Below are positions 19,686 to 31,060 of a stretch of DNA of 64,000 nt, one piece after another. Each line of letters starts with the position of its first letter. Position 1 is the stretch's first letter. The position numbers and the translations under genes were made by a program. The stretch is from the NCBI RefSeq assembly GCF_000758685.1, contig NZ_CP009286.1, positions 2,014,501 through 2,078,500 of the forward strand. Direction: 5' to 3'. The stretch comes from Paenibacillus stellifer. Its GTDB lineage: Bacteria; Bacillota; Bacilli; Paenibacillales; Paenibacillaceae. Under the pieces are notes generated by a model that saw only the letters and a list, made by a program, of their open reading frames with translations, was not told the DNA's origin and ran no database searches.

Positions 19686-19988
19686 ATGGTGACCTTGGAG
19701 CCGGTTGAAGTGGGAGGACACAAGCTGGTCGGTGTTGAGGTGAAGCTCCCCAAGACAACGCTGCTGACCATCAGCACCGATAAGGGCTATATTATGTGCG
19801 GGGCGCTGGATGTTGGGCTGCTGAACGAACGCCTTGCGGACAGAGGCATTATTGCCGGGCGTGCCGTGGGTGTGCGGACGCTTGAGCAGCTGCTCGCAGC
19901 ACCGCTCGAATCCGTTACCGTACAGGCCGAGCGCCTGGGGATCGTGCCGGGTATGTCGGGAGCGGACGCCCTGCTGAAGATGCTGTAG
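19686..19988 (+). CDS. DUF1805 protein (YunC family)
   Basis: 100 residues. The family core ISTDKGYIMCGALDVGLLNE is followed by RGIIAGRAVGVRTLEQLL. GAAGGAGG lies 10 nt before the ATG. The homologue in Bacillus, YunC, has no established role. Single gene with its own terminator at 20014. Confidence 0.8.
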   Translation: MVTLEPVEVGGHKLVGVEVKLPKTTLLTISTDKGYIMCGALDVGLLNERLADRGIIAGRAVGVRTLEQLLAAPLESVTVQAERLGIVPGMSGADALLKML

Positions 19989-20013
19989 GATAAGCCGGAC
20001 ACAGCCGCTAATC

Positions 20014-20048
20014 AAGACCGTCTTTCTCCATAGGAAGGCGGTCTTTTT
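20014..20048 (+). terminator. Terminator after the DUF1805 gene
   Basis: AAGACCGTCTTTCT pairs with AGGAAGGCGGTCTT and is followed by TTTC. Between it and dps (20049-20265) a second hairpin, GCCGG...CCGGC followed by TTTTTT, lies at about 20212-20245; it may act in the dps leader. Confidence 0.65.
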
Positions 20049-20265
20049 CAATATTTTCACATTTGCGAAGATACAAGCAGCCGAATAATCAGCGGGAAAG
20101 GCGAGCATGCTACGAAAGCCGCTTCTCTTTTTTATGACAAAATCATGGATATTCGCAATTGCTGTTTCGACATTCTTGGACGCGGTTAAAGGGACAGTAG
20201 ACAGCCGCAGGGCCGGGTAAGACTTGCAAGGCCGGCTACTTTTTTGAATAAGGAAGGGATTTACC

Positions 20266-20730
20266 ATGGCAAAAGCAACGAACAAGGCTAGCTCCAGCAC
20301 TTCGATCGAGCAAATTTTGAACCGGCAGGTTGCCAACCTGAACGTCCTTTATGTCAAAATACACAACTACCACTGGTATGTGAAGGGCGAGCAGTTCTTC
20401 TCGCTGCATGTGAAATTCGAGGAACTGTACGATGATATTACGCTGAAAATGGACGAGGTTGCCGAGCGTCTGCTGAGCATCAAGGGAACACCGGCGGCTA
20501 CGTTGAAGGAATACCTTGAAATAGCAAGCGTTGAGGAAGCGACAGGCAAAGAGGATACCCGCGCCATGGTTCAGACTCTGATCGAGGACTTTACAACGAT
20601 CGCCGAAGAGCTGGCGGAAGGTATCGAGCTCGCTGAAGAAGGCGGCGACCAGCCTACGGGCGATCTGTTCATCAAGATCCGTTCCGATCTGGAGAAGCAG
20701 AGCTGGATGCTGCGCTCTTTCCTCGGATGA
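20266..20730 (+). CDS. dps: Dps-type ferritin, DNA-protection protein
   Basis: 154 residues, four-helix ferritin-like fold. The inter-subunit ferroxidase signature is visible: KIHNYHWYVKG (His ligands), then FFSLHVKFEELYDDITLKMDEVAERLL with the Asp and Glu ligands. Dps dodecamers oxidise and store iron, using peroxide, and protect DNA. GGAAGGG precedes the ATG. It stands alone, 1.1 kb from the iron-sulphur suf operon. Confidence 0.9.
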   Translation: MAKATNKASSSTSIEQILNRQVANLNVLYVKIHNYHWYVKGEQFFSLHVKFEELYDDITLKMDEVAERLLSIKGTPAATLKEYLEIASVEEATGKEDTRAMVQTLIEDFTTIAEELAEGIELAEEGGDQPTGDLFIKIRSDLEKQSWMLRSFLG

Positions 20731-20823
20731 TGATTCTGACCGGACCGCGTCCGGCGGCTCGCTATCGGACCTGAGGACGTTTCTTCGTTGAAATTACTCC
20801 GCTGATGAAGAGCATAGTTATCG

Positions 20824-20856
20824 AGGGGGCACCTTAATGAAGGTGTCTCTCTTTTT
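20824..20856 (+). terminator. Terminator after dps
   Basis: GGGGCACCTT-AATG-AAGGTGTCTCTC hairpin followed by TTTTT. The rest of the 335-bp gap before 21066 contains a possible -10 TATAAT at 21010-21015 and no gene I can support. Confidence 0.65.
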
Positions 20857-21065
20857 GTGTAAGGGACAAGCGAGAAAAAGGATGAATATGCCGTCGCCAG
20901 GGAAGGAAAGGTATAGCCATCGGTACTTTGGAGACGGAACATTGCTTCTTCGGCGGAGGTTTACGGCAGGCTTTTTTACATCGGTCTGTCGAAATGCTGC
21001 GAATGCCGCTATAATAGACAATAACATACTGCTTGGAAATTCACTGCCCAAAGGAGGAGATCGCC

Positions 21066-21695
21066 GTGAATCAGAGCCCAGTGGCCCTGAAAGAATGGGC
21101 GTCGGCTGTCGATGCGCTGTGCGGAGGGGACCAGATCCTTGTGCTGCGCAAGGGCGGAATTGCTGAAGAGACGAGGCGGTTTGAGCTGAAAAGCAGGTTC
21201 TTCTATCTGTTCCCGACCTATGAGCATCAGCGGACGGAGCTGATGAAGGACCGGTACAAGCCTCTTGTCGAGCGTTCCTTCTCGGAATATGACATTGACT
21301 CCGGTACTGTTGCGCTTAAGGCCTGTGCCGAGGCAACAGATGATCTGGAGATTTATGATTTTGAACAATTGGGGCGTTTGTCGCCCTTTCATGTGTGGAG
21401 TGACAGGCTGGCCGAAGAGAGGCTGAAATGGAAGGCCAAGCAGCCGCTGCATGTGCTATTGCTGCGCGTATACCTGCTGGAAGCGCCGGCTGTAATCCCA
21501 ATGCTTCCCGAATATGCTGGCTGCCGCTCCTGGATCGCTCTTGATCCGCCTCCCCCGTCCATAGAGATGACTCCGGTCCTGGGTGACCAGGCTTATACAG
21601 AACGCAGGAATGAAATTCTGTCCATTTTGGGCAATAATTTGACAAAGCCCCCAATAACCATCCTGAAAACCCTTGAAAATGAAAATTCAATTTGA
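21066..21695 (+). CDS. DUF1802 family protein
   Basis: 209 residues. The N-terminal motif ALKEWASAVDALCGGDQILVLRKGGI and the following F..FYLFPTYEHQ block fit DUF1802. The start is GTG 21066 just after AAAGGAGGAGATC. Function unknown. No terminator separates it from the suf promoter, whose -35 region overlaps its last codons. Confidence 0.72.
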   Translation: MNQSPVALKEWASAVDALCGGDQILVLRKGGIAEETRRFELKSRFFYLFPTYEHQRTELMKDRYKPLVERSFSEYDIDSGTVALKACAEATDDLEIYDFEQLGRLSPFHVWSDRLAEERLKWKAKQPLHVLLLRVYLLEAPAVIPMLPEYAGCRSWIALDPPPPSIEMTPVLGDQAYTERRNEILSILGNNLTKPPITILKTLENENSI

Positions 21696-21753
21696 AAGTG
21701 AAGGTTTGTTATAATAAAATGAGTGAAAATCATTGATAATCAGTGAGAATCAA
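21686..21753 (+). promoter_or_regulatory. suf operon promoter with three tandem 10-bp operator repeats
   Basis: TTCAAT (21686-21691), 18 nt, TATAAT (21710-21715). From 21724 come TGAAAATCAT, TGATAATCAG and TGAGAATCAA, three head-to-tail decamers placed at about +2 to +31. TGATAATCA resembles half of a Fur box, so iron-dependent repression is a reasonable guess; another regulator is possible. Confidence 0.5.
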
Positions 21754-21864
21754 ATTATAATTATTTTAATTTGATAAGCAATACAAATATAATGCTGGGA
21801 TCAGGGATAACCTGTTTGCATAAAACTTCTGATTTCGCAAAATCGATCAATGGAGGGAAAACGT

Positions 21865-22647
21865 ATGGCGGCAGAATTTGTCATTGAGGGTTTGAAAGCG
21901 ACGATTGAAGGGAAAGAGATTCTGAAAGGACTGAATCTCCAGATGAAGGGCGGCGAGGTTCACGCCATCATGGGGCCTAACGGTACAGGTAAAAGTACGC
22001 TGGCCTCCTCGCTCATGGGTCACCCGAAATACGAAGTAACGGAAGGAACCGTAACCCTTGAAGGCGAAGACCTGCTGGAAATGGCCGTTGACGAGCGCGC
22101 CCGCGCGGGATTGTTCCTGGCCATGCAGTACCCGAGCGAAATTGCCGGCGTAACGAATTCCGACTTCCTGCGCAGCGCAATCAACGCCCGCCGCGAAGAA
22201 GGCAGTGAAATATCGCTGATCAAGTTCATCCGTCTGATGGAAGGCAAGATGAAGGATCTGGAGATGGACCCGCAGTTCATGCACCGTTACCTGAATGAAG
22301 GCTTCTCCGGCGGCGAGAAGAAACGCAATGAAATTCTGCAGATGATGATGCTGGAACCGAAGATCGTCATTCTGGACGAGATCGACTCCGGTCTTGACAT
22401 CGACGCGCTGAAGATCGTTGCCCAAGGCGTTAACGCTTTGCGCAGCGAAGACCGCGGATTCCTTGTCATTACCCACTATCAGCGTCTGCTTAACTATATC
22501 AAGCCTGATTTTGTCCATGTTATGATGCAGGGCCGAATCGTGAAGTCCGGCGGACCGGAGCTCGCAGAGCGTCTGGAAGCCGAAGGCTATGAATGGGTCA
22601 AGGAAGAGCTCGGAATCGAAGACGAGACGGTAGGACAGGAAGCTTAA
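21865..22647 (+). CDS. sufC: Fe-S cluster assembly ATPase SufC
   Basis: 260 residues, ABC-type ATPase without membrane domain. Walker A is GPNGTGKSTLA (about 38), the signature is FSGGEKKRNEILQ, and Walker B is VILDEIDSGLD. SufC binds SufB and SufD and drives scaffold remodelling in the cytoplasm. The ATG at 21865 is chosen because GGAGGG lies 7 nt upstream; an ATG at 21850 would lack a ribosome site. First gene of sufCDSUB. Confidence 0.95.
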   Translation: MAAEFVIEGLKATIEGKEILKGLNLQMKGGEVHAIMGPNGTGKSTLASSLMGHPKYEVTEGTVTLEGEDLLEMAVDERARAGLFLAMQYPSEIAGVTNSDFLRSAINARREEGSEISLIKFIRLMEGKMKDLEMDPQFMHRYLNEGFSGGEKKRNEILQMMMLEPKIVILDEIDSGLDIDALKIVAQGVNALRSEDRGFLVITHYQRLLNYIKPDFVHVMMQGRIVKSGGPELAERLEAEGYEWVKEELGIEDETVGQEA

Positions 22648-22676
22648 CCAAAACGGCAGGAAGGAGGAGACCATTT

Positions 22677-25616
<2,940 letters not shown>

Positions 25617-25640
25617 ACGAAATGAAGGAGGCGTACCCCC

Positions 25641-27038
25641 ATGGCCAAGAAAGCGCCTGAGATTGAAGAGTACAAATACGGATTCCGGGACGAGCACAAG
25701 GCGGTATTCCAAACAGGTAAAGGCCTGACGCCGGAAATTGTCAAAGAGATTTCAGCGATCAAGAACGAGCCGCAGTGGATGCTGGATTTCCGGCTGAAAT
25801 CCTTGGAGCAGTTCGGCAAAATGCCGCTGCCGCGCTGGGGCGGAGACCTCGATGAACTGGATTTCAACGACATTCAATATTATGTAAGACCTTCCGAGAA
25901 GCAGGGCAAGACATGGGAGGAAGTGCCTTCCGAAATCAAGGAGACCTTCGACAAGCTGGGTATTCCGGAGGCGGAGCAGAAGTTCCTCGCCGGCGTGTCC
26001 GCCCAGTATGAATCCGAGGTCGTCTATCACAGCATGCAGAAGGATCTGGAAGAGCAAGGCGTTATCTTTATGGATACCGACACGGCTCTCCGCGAGCATC
26101 CTGAAATCTTCAAGCAGTATTTCGGTACGGTTATTCCTCCGACCGACAATAAGTTCGCTGCACTGAACAGCGCCGTCTGGTCGGGCGGAAGCTTCATCTA
26201 TGTTCCGAAGGGCGTGAAATGCGAAGTGCCGCTGCAGGCGTACTTCCGTATCAACTCCGAGAACATGGGCCAGTTCGAAAGAACGCTGATTATCGCCGAC
26301 GAAGACAGCTTCGTACATTATGTCGAAGGCTGTACCGCTCCGATCTACAGCACGAACTCGCTGCACAGCGCGGTCGTTGAAATCATTTGCAAGAAGAATG
26401 CCCGTGTCCGCTATACGACGATCCAGAACTGGGCGCCGAACATCTACAACCTGGTAACGAAGCGCGCGGTTGCCGAAGAGAACGCGACGATGGAATGGGT
26501 CGACGGCAACATCGGCTCCAAGCTGACGATGAAATATCCGGCCGTTGTCCTGAAGGGACGCGGCGCGAAAGGCTCCGTTCTCTCCATCGCGGTCGCCGGC
26601 AAAGGCCAGCACCAGGATGCCGGAGCCAAGATGATTCATCTGGCGCCGGATACAACTTCGACCATTATCTCCAAGTCGATCAGCAAGCACGGCGGCAAGG
26701 TAACTTACCGCGGTCTCGCATCCTTCGGCCGTCAGGCGGAAGGCGCGAAGTCGAACATCAAGTGCGACACGCTCATTATGGATAACCAGTCCACCTCGGA
26801 CACGATTCCGTATAATGAGATCATGAACGACAACATTACGCTGGAGCACGAAGCGACTGTATCCAAGGTATCCGAGGAACAGCTCTTCTACTTGATGAGC
26901 CGCGGCCTGTCGGAAGCCGAAGCGACCCAAATGATCGTTATGGGCTTCATCGAGCCGTTCACCAAGGAGCTTCCGATGGAATACGCCGTTGAGATGAATC
27001 GTCTCATCAAATTCGAGATGGAAGGTAGTATTGGATAA
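25641..27038 (+). CDS. sufB: Fe-S cluster scaffold SufB, 3' end rebuilt by prophage
   Basis: 465 residues. Family features include [33 protein letters not shown], and SSEE-like C-terminal block [21 protein letters not shown] ending near [23 protein letters not shown] precedes the ATG. The codons for KFEMEG (27010-27026) are the attL core. The last codons, GGT AGT ATT GGA TAA, are phage DNA that restores Gly-Ser-Ile-Gly-stop. The host's own ending, GGG TCC ATA GGC TAA, is at 63467-63481. The operon therefore stays intact and SufB is predicted to be unchanged. Confidence 0.95.
   Translation: MAKKAPEIEEYKYGFRDEHKAVFQTGKGLTPEIVKEISAIKNEPQWMLDFRLKSLEQFGKMPLPRWGGDLDELDFNDIQYYVRPSEKQGKTWEEVPSEIKETFDKLGIPEAEQKFLAGVSAQYESEVVYHSMQKDLEEQGVIFMDTDTALREHPEIFKQYFGTVIPPTDNKFAALNSAVWSGGSFIYVPKGVKCEVPLQAYFRINSENMGQFERTLIIADEDSFVHYVEGCTAPIYSTNSLHSAVVEIICKKNARVRYTTIQNWAPNIYNLVTKRAVAEENATMEWVDGNIGSKLTMKYPAVVLKGRGAKGSVLSIAVAGKGQHQDAGAKMIHLAPDTTSTIISKSISKHGGKVTYRGLASFGRQAEGAKSNIKCDTLIMDNQSTSDTIPYNEIMNDNITLEHEATVSKVSEEQLFYLMSRGLSEAEATQMIVMGFIEPFTKELPMEYAVEMNRLIKFEMEGSIG
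27010..27026 (+). repeat. attL core, inside the 3' end of sufB
   Basis: AAATTCGAGATGGAAGG is identical to 63452-63468. The bases directly before and after differ, so 17 bp is the full identity. It bounds the prophage on the left. Confidence 0.88.
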
Positions 27039-27088
27039 CCCTTATAAATCAAGGGATTCCGGGGTTTCATATCGTGGTTTTTAGTGGT

Positions 27089-27108
27089 TTGTCCGTTTCT
27101 TGTCCGTT
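27089..27108 (+). promoter_or_regulatory. Candidate integrase arm-type sites near attL
   Basis: TTGTCCGTTTCTTGTCCGTT holds two TTGTCCGTT units 11 bp apart. The same 20 bp recurs at 63338-63357 near attR, as expected for arm sites on the two sides of attP. A short A/T-rich stem (CCCTT/AAGGG) lies at about 27039-27055. Confidence 0.65.
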
Positions 27109-27123
27109 GCTGTAATTTTGATA

Positions 27124-28272
27124 CTATTTGACGTACCTTTCATAAAGGGAGAGTGCGTCGTCTTCAATCTTTTGAGTGACATGCAAATACGTGTCCGCTG
27201 TGATCTTGACACTTTTATGTCCAAGACGCTCGGACACGTATTTTATATTTGCGCCAGCTTCAAGCAGATGAACTGCATGACTATGCCGCAGTGCGTGAGG
27301 TGACAAGATGGGAATACCTTCGCGCTTACACACAGTCTTGAAGTAGTCCCGGACAACGTTTGTTCGAAGCCATCGTCCATCGTGTTGCGAGAAAACAATG
27401 TTATCTTTGGCTGGCTTATAGTTCTCATACCGCAGGGCCACCTCTTTCTGGTTAATTCGTTGACGTTTCATAATTTGAACGGTTGGCGTATCAAGTTTAA
27501 TTGTTCTGCCGCTTGTCTTTGATTTCGGCGTTGAAATGTAAGGGGTTGAGTTCAAGGGATAAACAAGCGTCTTATTTACGCTTAGCAGCTGTTTTTCAAA
27601 GTCGATATCATCCCATGTCAATGCGAGGGCTTCGCCGATCCGCAACCCGGTCCGGGCCAATAAAGTGAACAGCGCTGAATACTGCATTGACTCTTTGTAT
27701 TTTGAATTCTTTACAGGCTTCGCCGCCTTCAGGAATTGATTCAATTGTTCGCGAGTGAAATATTTCACCTTTCCTGTTCCGGTGGTGTCCTTTGGAATCT
27801 TGATCTTCAGCAGGGGGTTCTCGCGAAGAATGTTAAAGTCATGGACCGCATCGTTCATCGCGCTGCTCATTATGCTGTGAATTCTCCGGACAGTCCCCTC
27901 GCTGTAATTCAACCGCAGCTCATTTATCCATTCCTGATACTCATTTCTGTTCACATCCTTCATCTGTAATTTACCCCAGCGCGGTAAGATATTAAGCCTT
28001 ACATTCTGCTCCTGAACGGAGTATGTGATGGGCTTTACGTTGGGCTTTTTGTATACCTCCAGCCATTTTTCGAAAAATTTGCTGACTAATTCTTTTCCGT
28101 CTGGCAGGAAACCGTAGTAAGCCAAATCCAGTTCAATGGCCGCGGCGGCCAACTTTGCTTCAGCCTTCGTTGAGAATCCGCTCTTTGAAGCTACCTTCTG
28201 TTCTCCAGTCTTCTTGTCTGTGTAATTTACTCGGTACTCCCACTTTGCGCCTCGCTTTCGGAAATATGCCAC
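27124..28272 (-). CDS. int: Tyrosine-recombinase integrase
   Basis: 382 residues. An AP2-like arm-binding N-terminus (YRVNYTDKKTGEQKVASKSG) is followed by a SAM-like core-binding domain and the catalytic domain. Catalytic motifs are ARTGLRIGEALAL (first Arg), HALRHSHAVHLL (His-x-x-Arg), LGHKSVKITADTYLHV (His and Tyr nucleophile). It points at sufB, its stop lying 98 bp from the attL core. It should catalyse insertion and, with an excisionase, excision. Confidence 0.95.
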   Translation of the reverse strand: MAYFRKRGAKWEYRVNYTDKKTGEQKVASKSGFSTKAEAKLAAAAIELDLAYYGFLPDGKELVSKFFEKWLEVYKKPNVKPITYSVQEQNVRLNILPRWGKLQMKDVNRNEYQEWINELRLNYSEGTVRRIHSIMSSAMNDAVHDFNILRENPLLKIKIPKDTTGTGKVKYFTREQLNQFLKAAKPVKNSKYKESMQYSALFTLLARTGLRIGEALALTWDDIDFEKQLLSVNKTLVYPLNSTPYISTPKSKTSGRTIKLDTPTVQIMKRQRINQKEVALRYENYKPAKDNIVFSQHDGRWLRTNVVRDYFKTVCKREGIPILSPHALRHSHAVHLLEAGANIKYVSERLGHKSVKITADTYLHVTQKIEDDALSLYERYVK

Positions 28273-28284
28273 GCCAATTCCTCC

Positions 28285-29175
28285 TTACCAATCCAATCTA
28301 CGGGACATCGCTTGGTCCCGAGCCATCAGCATATCCACGCTGTGCATATGGATAATGAACTTCCTGCGGGTTAGTCCGTGTCGAAATAACAGTTCATGCA
28401 CTTGCAGCGTAACACGACCATCGAAAGAAACCACATCCCCTTGATGAACAGCAATACCATCGAAAGTCTGCATTTCATCCTGGTCAATCTCCGGCAAACG
28501 TTCGCCGATCGGAAGCTCAATCTCTCGGCAGTTCATTAGGGTCCATTCGTCTAAAATCACAACCATCTGCGACGGCCCGTCCAATGTTCCGGATGGGTCG
28601 TAATAGACTGAAAATTGTGGTTCGCTTGGATTAATAAGTTCCACCTCCTTTCCAGGGATGTACGCTGCAGCTGTCTCTGCCATTACAGTGCCTTCGAACT
28701 CGCGACGCAAAATTTGATCATAGCGTTTGCTGGCAAGCTCTCTCCCAACTACAAACGTTTCAGCCAACTGGGTTATGGCTTGTTGGCGGTCCGGAGAGAG
28801 CTCCAATCGCTTGATCATACTGAAAGGCATTAGGGCGTATAGAACGAACTGCTCAGCACTTTCTTCTTGATATTTGATAAACGGTTCAGGCATTACAAGC
28901 TGATTGCCAATATGAAGCAAAAGATGACCGAGTTCGTGGAAGAAGTCGATACGCTGATCTTGGAATGAGCGGGATTTGTCTAAAAGGATAATTGGGTTTC
29001 CAGACAACGTTCTGAAAGAAGCCCCTCTCAAAAAGCGAACGTCTGTAAATTCAATAATAATCCCCATTCGTTTGCTGATTTCAGAAACGGTTATTTGTTC
29101 GGGTGATGTAATGTCATGTTGTATGTAAAGGTGTTCCGCGTAGTCTTCTAGGTGGGTGTTTCTGTAATGTTTCAT
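28285..29175 (-). CDS. ImmA/IrrE-type metallopeptidase
   Basis: About 296 residues. The zinc-protease motif FFHELGHLLLHIG is at about 82-94 in the N-terminal domain. The C-terminal 150 residues are unusual in length and unrecognised. In ICEBs1 the ImmA protease cleaves the partner repressor to trigger induction; here the adjacent repressor at 29255 is the probable target. The ATG at 29175 follows GGAGG by 6 nt; an ATG at 29187 contains that ribosome site. Confidence 0.85.
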   Translation of the reverse strand: MKHYRNTHLEDYAEHLYIQHDITSPEQITVSEISKRMGIIIEFTDVRFLRGASFRTLSGNPIILLDKSRSFQDQRIDFFHELGHLLLHIGNQLVMPEPFIKYQEESAEQFVLYALMPFSMIKRLELSPDRQQAITQLAETFVVGRELASKRYDQILRREFEGTVMAETAAAYIPGKEVELINPSEPQFSVYYDPSGTLDGPSQMVVILDEWTLMNCREIELPIGERLPEIDQDEMQTFDGIAVHQGDVVSFDGRVTLQVHELLFRHGLTRRKFIIHMHSVDMLMARDQAMSRRLDW

Positions 29176-29254
29176 AGCAACCTCCATATAGGGAATGTAT
29201 GTTCGTATGTATAAGTACGTAGAACCAGCCCATGAGCTGATGCCACGGATTTTT

Positions 29255-29626
29255 TTATTTATCTTCGGATTCGGATGACCGCTTAATGATCTCCCAGACT
29301 TTTTTTAGGTCCTCGATTCTTTCTTCAGGAGCACCCATAAGTTCTTTGAAAAATAGATCGTGTTCAGGGTTGGCCATATAGGATTCGAATTCCTTCAGGC
29401 TATGATCCTGATCGGTATTTAGTTCGAGCAAATCATCCATCGACACTTCGAAAAAATCGGCAATTACTCTCACAGACTCCATTCGTGGATCAGTAAGATT
29501 ATTTTCCCATCGGGACACCATGCTCTTGCTGAACGTCATATTGTACTTCTGATTAATTTGCTTCACAAATTCGTCCATATTTAGTTTGCGTTCTTGTCTC
29601 AATTTCCTTAACACATCACCAAACAT
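29255..29626 (-). CDS. CI-like XRE-family phage repressor
   Basis: About 123 residues. An N-terminal helix-turn-helix (FGDVLRKLRQERKLNMDEFV, then SKSMVSRWENNLTDPRMESV) is followed by an acidic C-terminus without an autoprotease domain. Lack of self-cleavage fits control by the neighbouring ImmA-like peptidase. Transcribed leftward from a promoter with -35 TTGCAT and -10 TATTAT embedded in the operator region. Confidence 0.88.
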   Translation of the reverse strand: MFGDVLRKLRQERKLNMDEFVKQINQKYNMTFSKSMVSRWENNLTDPRMESVRVIADFFEVSMDDLLELNTDQDHSLKEFESYMANPEHDLFFKELMGAPEERIEDLKKVWEIIKRSSESEDK

Positions 29627-29662
29627 CAACCTTCGCTCCCTCGCATATTACGTTCTACTAAT

Positions 29663-29691
29663 ATAATACAGGTCTTGTTCCACAAATGCAA
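29663..29691 (-). promoter_or_regulatory. Leftward repressor promoter
   Basis: On the minus strand, TTGCAT (29691-29686), 17 nt, TATTAT (29668-29663). An imperfect operator, GTTCC-N6-GCAAC at 29677-29692, overlaps its -35 and spacer, suggesting autoregulation. Confidence 0.6.
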
Positions 29692-29708
29692 CATATGCAT
29701 AATATTTA

Positions 29709-29724
29709 TTTCCTTAACAGGAAC
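29709..29724. promoter_or_regulatory. Operator between the divergent repressor and cro genes
   Basis: TTTCC-TTAACA-GGAAC, one mismatch from the GTTCC-N6-GGAAC palindrome that recurs in this control region. It lies upstream of the rightward -35. Confidence 0.6.
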
Positions 29725-29732
29725 AAAATGAG

Positions 29733-29783
29733 TTGACAGAAAAAAAGGACTGGTATAATCTGATGTTGTTCCTAAAACGGAAC
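29733..29783 (+). promoter_or_regulatory. Rightward early promoter with operator
   Basis: TTGACA (29733-29738) and TGGTATAAT with TATAAT at 29754-29759 (extended -10; spacer 15 nt). The perfect palindrome GTTCC-TAAAAC-GGAAC (29768-29783) covers the start of transcription. Repressor bound there would block the cro-like gene and the early operon. Confidence 0.7.
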
Positions 29784-29799
29784 AGAAGGAGGTCACATC

Positions 29800-30057
29800 A
29801 TGGCGGGAATGTCTCCAAATGCGAATAGACGGAGGGAACCTTACACAAAAATAAAAGTATTTCTTTTGGAACGGAACATCCCTCAAAGTGAGGTAGGGGA
29901 GGTGATCGGCAAGAGAAGCAGCGCCATTAACCAAAAACTGAACGGGACCGGAGGTGACTTCTCTTTAGGGGAAGCTCGAGTTCTTTCTCGACAATTTGGC
30001 ATTCCGATGGAATATTTTTTTGAAGTCGATGTTCCTAAAAAGGAACGGGAGGTGTAG
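29800..30057 (+). CDS. Cro-like XRE-family regulator
   Basis: 85 residues. Helix-turn-helix segment KVFLLERNIPQSEVGEVIG, then SSAINQKLNG and a short C-terminus. AGAAGGAGG precedes the ATG. It is the first gene of the rightward early operon and probably antagonises the repressor. Its own 3' end carries a third operator (30031-30046). Confidence 0.85.
   Translation: MAGMSPNANRRREPYTKIKVFLLERNIPQSEVGEVIGKRSSAINQKLNGTGGDFSLGEARVLSRQFGIPMEYFFEVDVPKKEREV
30031..30046. promoter_or_regulatory. Operator copy inside the cro-like gene
   Basis: Perfect palindrome GTTCC-TAAAAA-GGAAC, encoding Val-Pro-Lys-Lys-Glu-Arg at the C-terminus. Being intragenic, it could act as a roadblock or looping site. Confidence 0.6.
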
Positions 30058-30059
30058 TC

Positions 30060-30335
30060 TTGGACAAACTTTTATCAGTCTCAGTTGATCACTCCGAAGT
30101 GATGCGGTTATGCCGAGAGCGGATCGAGCAAGTCACCAAGGAAATTGATGCAGAATTCGTGTTCTGGGACACTCGGGAACTCATGCGTAGAACTTGTCTG
30201 AGCTGGAATACGATTCAGAGTCTATTCTTCTTCGACTCTCGTTTCCCGAAGCATAAGGTCGGCGGTAAGTGGTTGTTCCCAGCCCGAGAGACGAGGCAGT
30301 TTTTGGAGACCTGGTTAAGTGAGCAACCGAAGTGA
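30060..30335 (+). CDS. DUF771-like phage DNA-binding protein
   Basis: 91 residues starting at TTG 30060, two bases after the cro-like stop, with GGGAGGTG upstream. WDTRELMRRTCLSWNTIQSL, then FPKHKVGGKWLFPARETRQFL gives a winged-helix/excisionase-like pattern (helix-turn-helix plus GGKW...P wing). DUF771 proteins sit in this position in many Firmicute phages; role as excisionase or regulator is inferred. Confidence 0.65.
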   Translation: MDKLLSVSVDHSEVMRLCRERIEQVTKEIDAEFVFWDTRELMRRTCLSWNTIQSLFFFDSRFPKHKVGGKWLFPARETRQFLETWLSEQPK

Positions 30336-30415
30336 TTATTCCTCATCATTACCGTTCATTGACAGCTTTATACGCGCCACGATTCACAATGTTCCAAAAA
30401 TTAGGAGGATACAAC

Positions 30416-30691
30416 ATGTCATTATCTATCGTACCCAATCACCAACCATCAACCATACAAGCCGACATCATCACAATCATTGCAAAGGACCCGAATACCG
30501 GCATAACGGCCGAGCGCCAGCTGCCGGTTAAATTCCGGGAAAATCAGTTCGGTGTCTGGTTAGAGGGAACCGACGAATTCGGAGATTCCCAAGCGATTGT
30601 TATTTTTACATCAGCAGGAACCAACCGGATGGAAGAACTTCTCGGACAAGCAGATATATCGAGGGAAAACGAAGAATCTGCTGCACTGTAG
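30416..30691 (+). CDS. Early phage protein, unknown
   Basis: 91 residues; AGGAGGATACAAC precedes ATG 30416. The sequence (SIVPNHQPSTIQADIITI, then RQLPVKFRENQFGVWLEGTDEFG) is beta-rich with no membrane segment. I do not recognise a family. Confidence 0.55.
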   Translation: MSLSIVPNHQPSTIQADIITIIAKDPNTGITAERQLPVKFRENQFGVWLEGTDEFGDSQAIVIFTSAGTNRMEELLGQADISRENEESAAL

Positions 30692-30714
30692 GGCCGTTAT
30701 ATTAGGTTCTGCCT
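30691..30714 (+). repeat. 24-bp direct repeat, left copy
   Basis: Matches 31037-31060 at 22 of 24 positions (begins GGGCC, ends GGTTCTGCCT). Read on the minus strand it encodes a Tyr-Leu-Leu-Gly-Arg-Thr-stop ending, like the end of the XRE relic at 31048. The two copies bracket the rightward XRE gene. Confidence 0.6.
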
Positions 30715-30760
30715 AAGAGGTAGTGTATCGCAAACTTCGGCGTAGAAGGAGGTGATACAG

Positions 30761-31003
30761 ATGCAAAGTGATATCAATGCTTTATCTGGCGGCGCTCTAT
30801 CCGAGGGAACGAGGGAGGAAGAAAGCCTGTCTTATCGTCTAAATGAAATTTTAAAGCAAAAAGGGTGGACGAGGTATCGGCTCAGCAAAGAAAGTGGAGT
30901 ACCGGTGAGTACGATCTACGGCATTTTCAATAGAAACATAGGTATATCGTTCAGGAATATTCAAAAGATTGCAAACGCACTTGGTACTTCAGATTTTATA
31001 TAG
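30761..31003 (+). CDS. Small XRE-family regulator
   Basis: 80 residues. YRLNEILKQKGWTRYRLSKE, then SGVPVSTIYGIFNRN and ISFRNIQKIANALG is a complete helix-turn-helix domain. ATG 30761 follows AGGAGGTGATAC. A polar N-terminus of about 25 residues precedes the domain. Confidence 0.78.
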   Translation: MQSDINALSGGALSEGTREEESLSYRLNEILKQKGWTRYRLSKESGVPVSTIYGIFNRNIGISFRNIQKIANALGTSDFI

Positions 31004-31036
31004 TCTGAGTCAGGTCGTATCAAGGCGGAACCTTCC

Positions 31037-31060
31037 GGGCCATTAAATTAGGTTCTGCCT
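31037..31060 (+). repeat. 24-bp direct repeat, right copy
   Basis: Second copy of the repeat at 30691-30714. It contains the stop codon and last residues (Gly-Arg-Thr) of the minus-strand XRE relic. Confidence 0.6.

Noticed and set aside
25752..26930. A 392-residue open frame antisense to sufB
   Set aside because: Shadow of the highly conserved sufB sequence with high GC third positions; no support as a gene.
27100..27303. A 67-residue plus-strand ORF near attL
   Set aside because: Lies wholly over the integrase arm and the integrase 3' end, without ribosome site or family features.
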